From contig JAKSZP010018529.1 of NCBI GenBank assembly GCA_022478985.1, positions 1-64,000 of the forward strand: a DNA stretch of 64,000 nucleotides, read 5' to 3'. Position 1 is the first letter of the stretch; each line of letters starts with the position of its first letter. The DNA is from Massospora cicadina (lineage: Eukaryota; Entomophthoromycota; Entomophthoromycetes; Entomophthorales; Entomophthoraceae). Positions 1 through 10,590 of this stretch are shown in pieces. The position numbers and the translations under genes were made by a program. The notes under the pieces are model-generated. The model saw only the letters and a program-made list of their open reading frames with translations, was not told the origin of the DNA and did no database searches.

Positions 1-215
1 CCCAACAGTGTGTCATCCAAACTGATAGGAATGTTGAGACCCTGGCTGAACAGGATCCTTCTTCCCCCTGTGGACAGTAGGTTTCTTGGATGGCCAAGAT
101 ATCTACAGGGGGATTTTGCATATAGTCCAGTCTTTTGGCTTGGGACATGTAAGCCCTGGCTCCTGCGATGTTTATTGTCCCCATTGTTACTGAGGTGCTC
201 ATGGCACCTCAGGAG
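1..215 (-). pseudogene. LINE5 endonuclease N-terminus (APE type), partial
   Basis: The minus-strand translation gives TINIAG, then PVDILAIQETYCPQG, the first two conserved blocks of an APE-type LINE endonuclease (Asn of the N-terminal block and catalytic Glu in the IQE motif). LINE1 and LINE2 carry DILAIQESHCP at the same place. The domain is cut by the window edge, so the catalytic Asp/His blocks cannot be judged. Confidence 0.75.
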
Positions 216-249
216 TGGTTGGGAGGGACAACTGGCCCACACCCAAAGA

Positions 250-1640
250 CCTTGTTACTGGTCCTGCTTCGTGTCATAGGACCAGTATATTCTGTGGCAT
301 CATCCAATTCAATACTTTGCATCAATTTCTCATGGAAATTGCGGTTTTTGAAATTGCGGCATATTCTTCTGCTTGTGACCCTTGGTGAATTGGTGCGGTG
401 CGCTGATTTGTTTCTGTAATTTTGGGTGCAATTTTGGAGAATTGTGTCCCGCTTTTCTGCCTGTATTTGAGCCGAATTGTTCTGCTGATTTTGCATGATT
501 GATGTCATTTTACAATTTAATCACATTGTTGAGAAATCTATCTTTTTGGGCGTACTGCTCTGATTGGGTGACTCTGATAATTTCCTCCATGTCCTCCTCA
601 GCTTGGGCAGTCTGTTCTGATTGGTTGGCTTGGATTATTTCCTCAATGTCTTCCTGAATTATGCCAGGGTTGATGGTGGAGGCCACAAGTGCTGCTGCCT
701 TGGCCGCTTCCCGATTATGGGCCTTTTGCAGCATTTTGTGCGCTTTGGGTGTTACTGGGTCTATGATGAAGTAGTGCTTATCCTCTCCCCATTTAAAAAG
801 TAGTTGGCATCTACCATTTTTCCAAATTCTGTGTTGTTTTCATCCATTGTATCATCGCGGAATTTTGGGGCCATGATGCCCTCCTTCACTGGGCATGTAT
901 GTTACTTGTGTCCTAGTGCGGTACAGTGGTTGCATATTGGTGGTGCATGTTCCAGTATGACACAGAATGGTTCTGAAACCTTCCCATCTGTAAGGTGAAA
1001 TTGTGCTACATGAAGATTCTTGTGAGATCCTCACCCACCTTTGGGATTGGGTAGATTACAGCAATTGCCTTTCCTGTGCACAGGCTCAGCATCGATTAGA
1101 ATCTTTGTAATTCTAATTGTTTAATATCTCTGTAATGTTTGAGTCTGACTTGGAGTTCCTCCTCAATTTGCTTATGGGGGAGGTTGTGAGGGAGAAATTT
1201 GAAGGAGATGAACAAAGTGTTTGCTTTGTTCTATCTGGTGCGCATGGTGCACATAATTTGTTTGCCCTTGGGGAGGGCAGCTTCATTACATACTTTTGCA
1301 ACGGCATCTGCATCTTCTTTGGTCTCAAAGCCTAAATTGACCCAGCAGCATGGGACATTTCCATGTTCATCTACACCGCATAGGGGAAGAGGGAGGCCTG
1401 AGCCTCGCACACTTTTTCCCACAAAGTTGGTGACTCAACACCTAGGTAGAGTCAGAGCATGTGCTCTACTTTAAAAAGGGTTGGTTGTACTGGATTTCCA
1501 TGTACTGGTTTTAGTTGTGGTGAACTCCACGACCCAGGCGGTGTATGAATTTGTGGTTTCTTGGTGGCATTAGTTCCCAGTCCCCCCAGGGCGCTTCTTG
1601 CCCTTTGGCGCACCGTTTTGCCCATTACCTGTTATGGCTT
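250..1640 (-). pseudogene. LINE5 ORF1 remnant
   Basis: Homologous along its length to ORF1 of the other LINEs: a WEKV block near 1415, a VNLGFETKEDADAVAKV block near 1300-1350 (LINE1: LDLGFKSKKAADEAAAV), the region corresponding to the CCHC knuckle near 880-960, and a lysine/alanine-rich tail near 660-730. Several stops and frame changes interrupt it. By family analogy it would be the RNA-binding chaperone-like protein of the LINE particle. Function is inferred from homology only. Confidence 0.7.
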
Positions 1641-1649
1641 TAGCACAGC

Positions 1650-1845
1650 TCAATTGAGATTTATTATAAACACCCCTTTTCCTGTGTGATTATCAAAACT
1701 TGCTATTCAAATGAATTGTAGTAACTAATGTTATCATTATGGGAAAAAAACCCCGTTTGTTTAAATTTTAGTGTGGTATTTTTGCTACTTGTAGCTCAGT
1801 AATGTCCGTCTCCTGGTCAGCTTGTCTCAGTTAAATAAAAGATTA
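1650..1845 (+). mobile_element. 5'-truncated element ending in the shared LINE/B 3' tail
   Basis: The plus strand at 1801-1840 carries the 3'-terminal motif of the B elements and LINEs (aatgtccgtc, ctggtcagctt, ctcag, aataaa). In frame it reads VMSVSWSACLS then stop, almost identical to B2 (VMSVPWSAYLS, stop). Only about 100-200 bases upstream can belong to it, so it looks like a 5'-truncated retrotransposed copy. The left boundary is not visible. Confidence 0.55.
1801..1840 (+). other. Shared 3' tail motif (truncated copy)
   Basis: One of nine copies in the window of the terminal motif gtRtccRtcccYtggtcagcYt-cc-c followed by AATAAA-like sequence. The others are at 4757, 8341, 20137, 24631(-), 38681, 51905, 55897 and 56855(-). 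Confidence 0.7.
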
Positions 1846-2269
1846 ATGGTAACACTTGTATATTATGAATTATGATAAAAAGCTAAATTATTGTTAAAGT
1901 CAATTATTTATATATGATTAACAATGAGAAGATTTAAAAAGTTATAAGAGATATCTTTCATTATTTATAGGTTGGGATTTTAATGAAAGATGGGAAACCA
2001 CCCATGGGATCTCTAGTGCTTGAAAACTTCCTTCAATCAATGAAAAGGGATACAAAAAGTCGTCCCATATAGTTTTTCAATTACACTGAACTAATATCCT
2101 AATCTTCTATATTTCACCATTTTTAGTCAAATAATACTTAGTACTTATTGTAATTTTAGAGCCCTTATCTCTTGATTTCTAACAAAAGTGGCATTTAAAC
2201 TTTCAGACACAGGTGCTACTATAACCCACCTCTTATAACTGCTTTTTAAAAAGACTCTGTTGATTTAAA

Positions 2270-2860
2270 GTGAATTTAAGCCCTTTTACATCCCTATTTC
2301 TTCAATTTTAGGGCGGTCAATCACAAGTGAATGTATTGATCTTTGACAGAATTGATGTGATAGGTGCAATTATTAATACAAAAACTTTATTAACGTGAGA
2401 CATTTTTTGTATTTTATTTACTATGTTTTACCTTCTTTTTCAGCGCATTGGAGTAGGCTTTTATCTGGAAATTACCTTAAAATCATGTGATGTTCCCAAT
2501 ATCTGGTTAATTTTTTTAAGGACGCAAGTTTATGTATTTAAAGCAACATGTGGGTGCCTCACATATATTGGCAGAAACGGCGACCTCCCCATGAAAGTGT
2601 GGGATGCAATATTGTACACAAAAACAGCAGAGGATAGGAAGAGATACTGATTGGAGGTTTTATCACTTTAAATTTTGTAAAATTTTAAGAGGGTTTCATT
2701 CACTTTTTGATGATGCCATTGGTCTTGGGGTGATACAGCGTTATATGACTCCTTTAAATAGCCATTAAAAGACAAGTTTTATATCACATGAGAGGTGAAT
2801 TTATTATGTTGCTGCTAGAATGAATTGGGGGTAATCATGTTATAATAATGTTTTCTAAAG
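2270..2860 (-). pseudogene. E4 Ty3/gypsy integrase, C-terminal half
   Basis: On the minus strand from 2860 downward the translation runs LENIIIT, then TLYHPKTNGIIKK (the HPQTDGQ block of gypsy integrase), then SSAVFVYNIASHTFMGRSPF and IYVRHPHVAL (the YN..H..TG.SPF block). Frames shift between blocks and stops are present. The missing N-terminal part lies at 9858-10168 on the same strand. The two halves were separated by insertion of B1 (2872-4797) and E1 (4822-9857); the 12 bases left between them at 4810-4821 still encode the linking residues. Confidence 0.75.
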
Positions 2861-2961
2861 TAACTTGGACAAAGACTCTCTTTCCGCTCAGCATAACTTT
2901 CTGAGCAAAATTACATGAATTAATTAAATAAATCAAATTCGCCCATAGTAGTTTCGCTCTG

Positions 2962-4680
2962 ATGTCCTTGAATTCTCCGCCAGCTGCTCCAGCGTGGGGC
3001 AGCGGCGAAACTCCCCCCACCATTTTCTGTCTGGCAGGAAAACGCGCTAGGACTGGTTCACCCAGTCATTCTAAACCCATGGGTCAATTAGTTCTACCCA
3101 AGGACCTTGACACCCACCTTGCTTGTACCCAAGTAGTACCTTGCTACCCCCTAGTGCTCCCCCAGAGAAACATGTGCTACAGCCTAAGGGTCAAATAAGG
3201 GAAACTATTCCCAAACAATGACCAAGCCATTATTGAAATGGCACAGGCGGTGATGATACCCGCCATATTTATAGATATCTGCCCCTACAAGGTGTATTTC
3301 GACCTAGGCTTCACCTGTGAAGCTGACGCTGCCACTGCAGCAACTGTGCCCCTGGTATTTCAGGGCACCCCTCTCCCCACAACTTGAACTTGGCTCCCAG
3401 CGGACACCACCTTGGTGGTTCAGTTTTCTGGTTTGCCCACCCACCTCCCCCCTGAAGTGCTCCATCAGGAGCTGATGGACAGTTTGGCAGCCTATGGCTC
3501 CAACCCCATCTTACAATTTGTGGCCCCAAATGGGGCCACACGACTCGCTGGGCCTTGGGCATATGCCATGATCAGCCCTAAATATAGCAAAATTTCTATG
3601 TCAATACCACCACACACCGTTATTCCCTCAGCGCCTGACCATCCATTTTGGGCCCGCGTTGAGGGCGGGTGGATGATCTGTCCATCATGTTTTGAGTTGG
3701 ACCACTCAAAACGCAAGTGCCCCTCCTCAACCACTTCTGATGGATCAAATGACTCATCCACTGACCTCCAATTCACTACCCACCCTGTACAAATTCTGGT
3801 ATGGGACACAATCCTACCACCCCCACCCCCAAAGCCTGTTGCTGCAGCTGCACCTGCAGCCACCAATCAGCCTCCTCCTCGCCCCAATGCCACAAATTAT
3901 TCCTCCAATCAAGCATCAGATTGGATCCCAGTTTGATCCCATGCTTCCTCAATTGAGTCAACTAAACCTCAATTATATTCTGATTCCTCAATCCAATTCA
4001 ACTAAAATCCATGGATAATAATGGCTGAAATTGACTAATCAGGTAAGTTCATTAAGGAACCATCACTGCAAATCGAGCAGTTCATTAATGCAGAATGGGA
4101 CGCCAGATACCCCCCTCAACTATATACCCTACAACCAAACACTGAATTGTTTCACATTGATCACCAGCTTGCAGTCAAAGCAGCTATAATACCAGATTGT
4201 CATCCCCTGAATAAGCTGTCATTTATCAGTAGTGATGCTCACAGGAGGAATTTAACCTCCTGTTATCCCTGCAAACTTAACTCCAAAAAGTAAAATCACA
4301 GTGAACCAGCTATACAAAAACGCAAATGATGCCATTAGAACGTGGCAACTATAGCTCAGGATCTAAAAAGCAAAAATAACCTGAACCAACATTGCCACAT
4401 TTGTTAAGCTCCCAGATGCCCTCATCAAAGCTGAAAAAGCTTTAACCAAATATCTCAGTGCTATTTATCTAGCTGGCAATTTCCATGAAATTACAATTAT
4501 CAGTGATATTGAACCCCATGCCGCAGATGCCCCAACACCATTACTGTCAGCTATGACATGCACTCTACTATGGGAGGAAGAAGCTTCTGCTGAAGAGGCT
4601 GCCAAAGAAAAGCCCCCTGACCCCCCTCCCCTTCCTCCATGGAGGGATAAGTGGTTTCCGCTACCCACCTGGCTGGTTGT
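2962..4680 (+). pseudogene. B1 ORF1-like protein with CCHC knuckle
   Basis: The reading starts MSLNSPPAAPAWGSGETPP at 2962 and continues over several frames. A block GYFDLGFTCEADAATAATV (about 3293-3350) matches GWLDLGFKSKKAADEAAAV in LINE1 ORF1. VQFSGLPTHLPPEVLHQEL followed by LAAYG (about 3415-3500) matches the LPAMVKRDILEQHL / YGEIQSF region. A knuckle CPSCFELDHSKRKC (CX2CX4HX4C) lies near 3677-3720. A proline/alanine-rich linker follows, then a charged region ending near 4640. Stops at about 3196 and 3385 and later frameshifts show that it is dead. Likely role: RNA-binding component acting with a LINE RT. Confidence 0.75.
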
Positions 4681-4756
4681 TATTGAATTGTTTCATTTAA
4701 TCCGCTCATTACGCGTTTTTTCTGAACTAAGTAGTTATGTTAGTTTTAGTTTTGGT

Positions 4757-4797
4757 AATGTCCATCCCCTGGTCAGCTTGCCTCAAATAAATATAAT
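4757..4797 (+). other. Shared 3' tail motif (B1)
   Basis: The motif tgtccatcccctggtcagct is followed by AAATAAA. In one frame it reads VMSIPWSACLK then stop, matching the C-terminal end of ORF2 in LINE1 (EVSVPWSAFPA), although B1 has no ORF2. Confidence 0.8.
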
Positions 4798-4821
4798 AAA
4801 GTAACTTGGCCACTGCTGTGG

Positions 4822-5777
4822 TGTTGAAATTTCAGATGACCACATAATTCAACCTTTATAACCAATTAATAGATTTGACGATTAAATTATAATCATATGG
4901 GAATAGCAACAGCGGCCAATTGATGGGATTATTGTTGGGCATCATCCCAAATGATATTTGAGGCCACAAACTAATAAAATTATTGTTGGGCATCATACTA
5001 ATGATATTTAAGGCTGCCAACAGATGTTATTATTGTCAGGCATCATCCATAACGAAATCAAGCAATAATTTTATATGGGGTTTAACACCTAATAGCTAAA
5101 TTGTAGGGAATCATTCAGAGTGGAATGGATTGGAGTCACCAGAAACTACCTAAACATTCAAGCGCCGGAGGAAGTTTAGAATCGTCATCAGCAAAAACAA
5201 TTGGTTTTGAGTCCTTAATACCAATTGTTTGGTTGCTGAACAACTGAGGATTATGGTGCCTAAGAACCTCAAGACAACGGTACCTGACGAGATTCAGTGC
5301 CTAACACTTAGGGTCAAACCAGTATAGGAGCACAGATAATTCCCAGCGGACAGCTGAAAAGTTGTGTGCAATTCTAACTTTAAAAAACCCAAAATTATTC
5401 CTAATAAAAATACTAAAGCTTGATAATAACTCTATTGTTTTACATTGGTTGTATAACATTACACTTGGGATAAGAGTGCAAGGATCAGATATCCTTAGGT
5501 TAATTTTATCAAAATATCCACTTAGCTCTGCAAGAAGGGAATAGGGAAAGTGTTCCCTACCAGTACAAGAATATCTTCAATAGGAAGAAGCACCTGTCTA
5601 GCGTTGGACAATTCACTCAACGTGGCTTTTAAGCAATCGACTATATTAATAGTCTTTATACTATTATTGCCCCAGTTAATCAATTTTAAATAAACAATCA
5701 ACGCAAGGATCCACGAATCTTTGCATTTAAAATCTAGGGCCAGAAGCGAGCAACTAACAAAGCCAAAGATTTTAACA
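4822..5777 (+). repeat. E1 5' LTR
   Basis: Matches 8903-9857 throughout, e.g. the shared blocks around ccaattgatgggattattgt and ggatccacgaatct. It starts with TG and ends in CA (TTTTAACA). Inside is an imperfect internal repeat built on attattgt-ggcatcat units (about 4925-5050), also present in the right LTR. Confidence 0.88.
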
Positions 5778-5778
5778 C

Positions 5779-5791
5779 TGGTGCTCACTCC
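5779..5791 (+). promoter_or_regulatory. E1 primer-binding site
   Basis: TGGTGCTCACTCC begins one base after the LTR end. It would pair with a tRNA 3' end ending GGAGTGAGCACCA. E2 has TGGTGCTCACTAC at 28150-28162 in the same position, which supports the assignment. Confidence 0.75.
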
Positions 5792-5829
5792 AGGGGTAGT
5801 TGAGTTGTCAAAAGCCAATTTAAATAACA

Positions 5830-6980
5830 ATGTCTTATAAAGAAGAACTTCATAAGCTCTGGGTGGAACTACAGGCCATCAATAAAAATTTGCTCAGCTA
5901 GGCATCTCAAGCCGATGTTAGTACCTTTGGGGAGCGTACGATTAAGGCGGTAGAGATGCTTGAACTATTAGGAATAGTTAATAATGACCTGTGGGGAAAT
6001 GTTGCCTCTTTAAAGCGGAAAGAGGCTGAACTCATTAAAGAAATTTTATTTCAGAAAACCAAATGGGAAGCAGATTTAGAACGCATTTGGCGGTTTCATG
6101 AGGAGATGGAAAAAATGACCATTTATATTAAGAAATTGGAAAAACACGAATGTGAGTGTGAACAATTTGAGGTGAATGAGGCCAAAGAAAAGGCATGCAA
6201 AATGCCAATCAGGAAGACCTCTACACCCCAAAATATGCCCAAACCATTTACTGGTGTATCAGAAATAACTCCCAAAGCCACTCCTATGGCTTCTTGAGTA
6301 GCTGGACCAGGATCTTCCTCTAAGCGTAGCAATGGTGGAATTTTGAAATATGCCAAAATTGCCCACCTTTCATCAGGATAATGCCCTGGCATTTTTCCGC
6401 TTATTTGATATGACCATGTTTGGCTATGCGGACTATCAAAAAGCAGTGACTATATTTAACTGCCTTAGCACTGACTGCCAAAATCAGTTGCTGCCTCACC
6501 TCAATGAGGATAATTAATTGTACACAGAAGCAAAAGCAGCCATTATATTAAAGTTTGGAAGCCCTACTCAGATGGCAAATTGTAGCAAGAGTTCATGGGT
6601 ATCCAATTCCTCAAAGATGAGACCCTGGCTAGTTTTGCTGATTAATTTTACCAAGAAGCCCAGATCTTGGCAGCAAATGTGTTGACTGACTTTGATGCAC
6701 GTATAGCCATGCAGTTGGAACTTTATCCCTACTGAGAATTGCATCAGATTATGGCAGCAGCACTAGTAACTGAAATAATGACCTCACATATGGTGGATCA
6801 TCTGAAGATGTTGGGAGCAACTTTTGATGCGCCCAATCAATTTTATGACGAAATTCCAATTGAGGACAATCAAACTATAGTGGAATTAGAAGATGGAATT
6901 TCATTGAGAAATGAAAAAGTTGCTATTCAGTTAAATCAATTCATAATGGGTAAAACCCTGATGGATCCAAGTTGAAGGAT
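5830..6980 (+). pseudogene. E1 gag-like polyprotein remnant
   Basis: The ATG at 5830 opens MSYKEELHKLWVELQ, with one stop near 5898 and then an open run to 6297 rich in Glu/Lys heptads (residues 40-110, probable coiled coil). In another frame from about 6340 come NALAFFRLFDMTMFGYADYQKA and AAIILKFGSPTQM, the helical capsid-like pattern of Ty3/gypsy gag. An open stretch at 6739-6975 follows. No CCHC knuckle was found. It would form the particle shell. E2 begins its gag in the same style (MDQLDKAFNQLHLIG). Confidence 0.6.
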
Positions 6981-6999
6981 AAATCAACTAGCCACTACT

Positions 7000-7990
7000 G
7001 GAAAAATGGAGCGACGGGAAAATTTGCTGCCCAAATTTTGGGAGAAGAAATCATGACGATTTGTAGATATTGTGATTCCTCAAGATGAGGATGAAACTTC
7101 CCAAAATTTGGAAATAGGCCTTGCAGTCTAGATGCAAAACTATCTGGCACTGCAAGAGAACCTGTTCCACATGATATCTACATGGAATAAAGTCATTGGC
7201 AAGACCATCTCAGGTTGCAATTGGGTCACCGTGAGAAGTCCTGAGGCATTAGATGAGATCAAAATGAGAGGCGATTAATCCAGAGAGTAGTGGATGAAGT
7301 CAGTTGATCTTAAATTAGTCATTTAATGAGAAAATGCAAGAAATGCTGAAAATAGTATCTGATCCAGACAACTCCAGCAAAGAAAAACATTACCAAGTCA
7401 ATCTGTGTGATTATCGGATCATTCACAGATCTATCAGCAGAATTAATTTATGTTTAAGTTGGCAAATAATGCCAAAAATAGGGTCAAATTGAACTCCAAT
7501 CCGCTGCCTCAAATTGATGACGCGCTTGATTGCCTGAGGGAGGAAAAATATTTTTGTTTATGGGCCTGATTTCAGGCTATTGGTAAATCATTTTTCCAAA
7601 AAGAAGATCAGGGAAAATGTGTGATACTTACTGCACATGGACTATACCAGATGACCAGAATGCCACAAGGTTTATGCAATGCGCCGGTGACTGAAAAAAC
7701 GCCTTTCAAATTTTTATAGGTGAAAGCCACATTACTGCCAATATTGTATTCAGCAGTAGATATAGCTTTGGGGATGAGTGCTGAACAATATATATCTGAC
7801 TGGCCAATATCCTGATTGAATTACAATCTCAGGCATTTGAAACGACAATGAAAAAAATTCAAAAAGGAAAAACGAGTTGGATGCCTTTGGATGGGACCAT
7901 TAGAAATTATCAAGTTGGCAAATGATGCCTATATGATTGAATATTAAAGATGGTCAAATAGGCAATAGGTCCACACAAAATACTTAAAGT
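7000..7990 (+). pseudogene. E1 pol remnant (partial RT, integrase C-terminus)
   Basis: At 7450-7730 the translation gives NPLPQIDDALDCL, EEKYFCLWA and GLYQMTRMPQGLCNAP, the conserved N-terminal blocks of gypsy reverse transcriptase (consensus GLYQFTRMPFGLCNAP). The catalytic YxDD block is absent. From about 7850 a short block LWMGPLEIIKLANDAYMIE resembles the GPF.I....Y.I end of integrase. Catalytic RT, RNase H and most of integrase are therefore deleted. Protease is not recognisable in 7000-7400. Confidence 0.6.
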
Positions 7991-8092
7991 ATTGGGCTTA
8001 AGAAAAAAATAAAATTTAAATAAAAAAGATAAAAAGATAAATAAAAATAAAAAGTAAAAAAATTAAAAACCCAATTTTAATTTGAGCAGTGA

Positions 8093-8380
8093 AGGGGGAG
8101 AATACCCAAGTGGTAGAGTAGAGACCTCTACTGCTGCCTCCCCAAGTTCAATTCTGTTACTAGAACTTTGGGTAGGGGACAATTATGACTGTGTTGGCAT
8201 TGTGCACTGTTGCCCTGAACTGAGATAGCGAATAGCAAAGGTGGTCCATATATAGTTCCTGGCCTATCATACACTGCGCATGGAGGTTTTCCAGATTTTA
8301 TCCTCCTTTCCCATTCATTTAATTACCCTTAATAGGTGTGGTATCATACCCCAGGTCAGCTCACCTTAAATAAAAAAAAT
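8093..8380 (+). mobile_element. tRNA-derived SINE with LINE/B-type tail
   Basis: 288 bp flanked by a perfect 12 bp duplication, tttgagcagtga (8081-8092 and 8381-8392). The head has an A-box-like cccaagtggtagag (8107-8120) and a B-box-like aagttcaattct about 30 bases later, the split pol III promoter of a tRNA gene. The middle is unassigned. The end (8341-8378) is ccccaggtcagctcaccttaaataaa, the same tail as B elements. It is non-coding and inserted in E1's internal region. Which tRNA gave the head is unknown. Confidence 0.82.
8341..8378 (+). other. Shared 3' tail motif (SINE)
   Basis: The core ggtcagct.acct.aaataaa is shared with B1, B2 and B3. It could fold as a 4 bp stem AGGT/ACCT around cagctc. 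It is presumed to be the RT recognition site. Confidence 0.75.
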
Positions 8381-8529
8381 TTTGAGCAGTGATGCATCTG
8401 GCAATATTCACACCTACCAAGTGTGGAGGAAGGGATAAAATGTTGGGTACAAGTACTGAGCGTTTGGCAGGATCAGGATGGGCTGAAACTAATTCCACCA
8501 GAATAGTCCCTATCAGCGAAATGTTGAAA

Positions 8530-8645
8530 CCTATACTGGGTTGGTACAGGTGGCAAAGTGCCAATGAGACCCATCCTGGGGTTTGTACAGGTGGTAAAGT
8601 GCCAACAAGACCTTTTCTGGGGTTTGTACAGGTGGACCAGTTGAT
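8530..8645 (+). repeat. 41 bp tandem repeat, almost three units
   Basis: Units start at about 8541, 8582 and 8623 (ttggtacagg / tttgtacagg), each followed by tggYaaagtgccaa; the third is partial. The repeat lies in E1's 3' untranslated region between the SINE and the right LTR. Confidence 0.8.
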
Positions 8646-8889
8646 CATTTAGCAAATGATGTGAAAATGGGACTGGAACAGCAGGATGTCATGGGAACTG
8701 CACTTGAGAAGAGGCGGCAATGGGTAGCAACCAAGGATACAAAGTTATCAAACCAAGCAGAGCATATGGGCGTTGAGTGCAGACAGAGCTGCACTCCGCT
8801 GAGGACATAGAGATATTATAAACCAAATATGTGCTCAAGCTAAGGTGGCTTTCATCACCAAGGGTTCTATCTTCCATTGGATATCTGTT

Positions 8890-8902
8890 CAGGAGGGGGG
8901 AC
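8890..8902 (+). promoter_or_regulatory. E1 polypurine tract
   Basis: caggaggggggac stands directly before the right LTR (TGTCAGAATTTC). E2 has gaggggggtga in the same place at 33233-33243. It would prime plus-strand synthesis. Confidence 0.75.
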
Positions 8903-9857
8903 TGTCAGAATTTCAGATGACCACATAATCCAATTTTTTAACCAATTAATAGATTTGATGATTAAATTATAATCATATAGGATTGGTAACGCAGGCCAAT
9001 TGATGGGATTATTGTCAGGCATCATCTCCAATGATATTTGTGGCTGCCAACTAATAAGATTATCGTCAGGCATCATCCCTGATGATAATTGAGGCCGCTG
9101 ACAAATGAGATTATCATCAGGCATCATCCCCAATGAAATAAAGCAATAATATAATACGGGAATAACACCTAATAATCAAATTTTAGGGAATCATTCAGAG
9201 CGAAATGGATTGGAGTCACCAGAAACTACCAAAACGTTCAAATGCCGGAGGAAGAGTAGAATTGTCATCAGCCAAAACAAATGGTTTTGAATCCCTAATA
9301 CTAATTGTTTGGTCACTGAACACTGAGGATTATGCTGCCTAAGAAACTCAAGGAAACGGTACCTGACAAGATTCAGTACCTTACACTTGAGGGTCAAACC
9401 AGTATAGGAGCACAAATAATTTCCAGCAGACAGCTGAAAAGTTGTGTGCAATTTTAACTATAAAAAACCCAAAATTATTCCTAATAAAAATATATTAAAA
9501 CTTGATAATTTTTTTGTTTTACATTGGTTGTATAACATTACACTTGGGTTAAGAGTGAAAGGATCAGATATCCTTAGGTTAATTTTATCAAAATATCCAC
9601 TTGGCTCTGCAAGAAGGGTATAATGAAAGTGTTCCCTACCAGTACAAGAATATCTTCAAGATAAAGAAGCTCCTGTCTAGCGTTGGACAATTCACTCAAT
9701 GTGGTTTTTAAGCAATCAACTTTAATGTGAGTCTTCCTACTATTAATGCCCCAAAAAAATCAATTTCAATTAAAAAATCAATGCAAGGATCCACGAATCT
9801 ATGCAGTTGAATTCTAGGGCCAGAAGAGAGCTACTAACCAAGACCAAGATCTTAAAA
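8903..9857 (+). repeat. E1 3' LTR
   Basis: Matches 4822-5777 end to end with scattered substitutions and small indels. It is followed by tgtgt, nearly the same as tgtgg before the left LTR. Confidence 0.87.
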
Positions 9858-10168
9858 TGTGTTGCATAAATCTTTTATTTGGCTTATCCTCTACAAACTT
9901 GGTAAGGTGGTCAATGTCCAGTATGATGAAGTTAAACTGTATTAAATTATGGGTAGGGGCTAAACAAGTCAATGGAGATAGTATGCCATGCAAAAATAAG
10001 CGTGGCCAAGTGATATCTGGCGCCCATCTAGCAAGAAAACTTTAATGCATTCCTTTCAGCAGTTAATGGTCTATTGTACATCAAAATGCATGTTTGCCAT
10101 CAGCAGTACTTTTAATTAACATTTTAATTTTCTTTAACCTTGTGTCTCTGGTCACCTTTTAAGAGTCA
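9858..10168 (-). pseudogene. E4 Ty3/gypsy integrase, core N-terminal half
   Basis: The minus-strand translation gives WHTISIDLFSPYP and then ILDIDHLTKFVEDKPNK. This corresponds to the W..ISIDFI.GLP and VVVDRLTKFAHFIP blocks with the first catalytic Asp. Reading on across E1 to 4821-4810 gives TTAVAKLL and then LENIIIT at 2860, exactly the next conserved residues (T.TA..VAKLF...I). This proves one integrase was split. Stops interrupt it. The upstream part of E4 was not found beyond TRIM1. Confidence 0.75.
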
Positions 10169-10590
10169 TGTTTAGACTAACTTCAATTGTGGCATTGGCA
10201 ATTTTATTGTGACTCAAGAGAGCAATTGCCTCTGGAGCTCAGGAAAAGCCGCCTTGATGCACAATATCAAACATCTTAGTTGTACATCAATAGGTTTATT
10301 AAATTAAATGGTAATTAATCTGATTGCCACGCTTGAGAGATTTGCTGAACCTCAGTAATATGTTCTATATTCATAGGATTTCCCATGACGTTTGAAATAT
10401 ATTTCTTCATATACTAAGTAACCCTACCTTGGTATTCTATAATATTTTTGGCCTGCATTTTGCAGTAATTGATCTGATAATAAAATACTCTTTGTTATAG
10501 ACTATAGCTTTTTTTATTTTTGGCTATGCTTATACCTTGAGATTAGATCGTTGTAGAGAGCTTCAGATCATTATAATTCTAATACTAACA
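10169..10590 (+). repeat. TRIM1 left LTR
   Basis: Starts tgtttagac and aligns with 11014-11430 with many substitutions. The inner end is placed near taatactaaca. The start is approximate because the first 50 bases differ. Confidence 0.6.

Larger units (their letters stand above)
1..1640 (-). mobile_element. LINE5: 5' part of an L1-like LINE, cut by window edge
   Basis: Read on the minus strand this is the 5' portion of a LINE: ORF1 remnant at about 1640-250, then the start of the endonuclease at about 215-1. The same order and motifs occur in the complete copy at 56848-62114. The ORF1 stretch around 1400-1450 reads GVESPTLWEKV, closest to GVETLTMWEKF of the LINE at 46.7-51.9 kb, so this belongs with that older lineage rather than with the two young copies. 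The 5' end is not sharp. No frame is intact. The rest of ORF2 would lie left of the window. Confidence 0.8.
2872..4797 (+). mobile_element. B1: ORF1-only, LINE-derived non-autonomous retrotransposon
   Basis: About 1.93 kb, beginning near ctctctttccgctcagcat and ending in the shared 3' tail at 4757-4797. It is flanked by a perfect 12 bp target-site duplication, aaagtaacttgg, at 2857-2868 and 4798-4809. It encodes an ORF1-like protein with a CCHC knuckle and has no endonuclease or reverse transcriptase. Two other copies of the same length and order lie at 24630-26542 (-) and 52969-55934 (+). It inserted into the integrase of E4. The parallel is HAL1 of mammals, which is an L1 reduced to ORF1; the comparison is mine. 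Confidence 0.85.
4822..9857 (+). mobile_element. E1: Ty3/gypsy LTR retrotransposon, decayed
   Basis: Two long direct repeats (4822-5777 and 8903-9857; 956 and 955 bp) enclose gag and pol remnants. The LTRs begin TGTTGAAATTTC / TGTCAGAATTTC and end TTTTAACA / TCTTAAAA. A primer-binding site follows the left LTR and a purine tract precedes the right one. Flanking pentamers are tgtgg (4817-4821) and tgtgt (9858-9862), a target-site duplication with one change. The internal region is only about 3.1 kb, and RT runs almost directly into integrase C-terminal sequence, so a large part of pol is deleted. A SINE sits inside at 8093-8380. It inserted in E4's integrase, next to B1. Confidence 0.88.
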
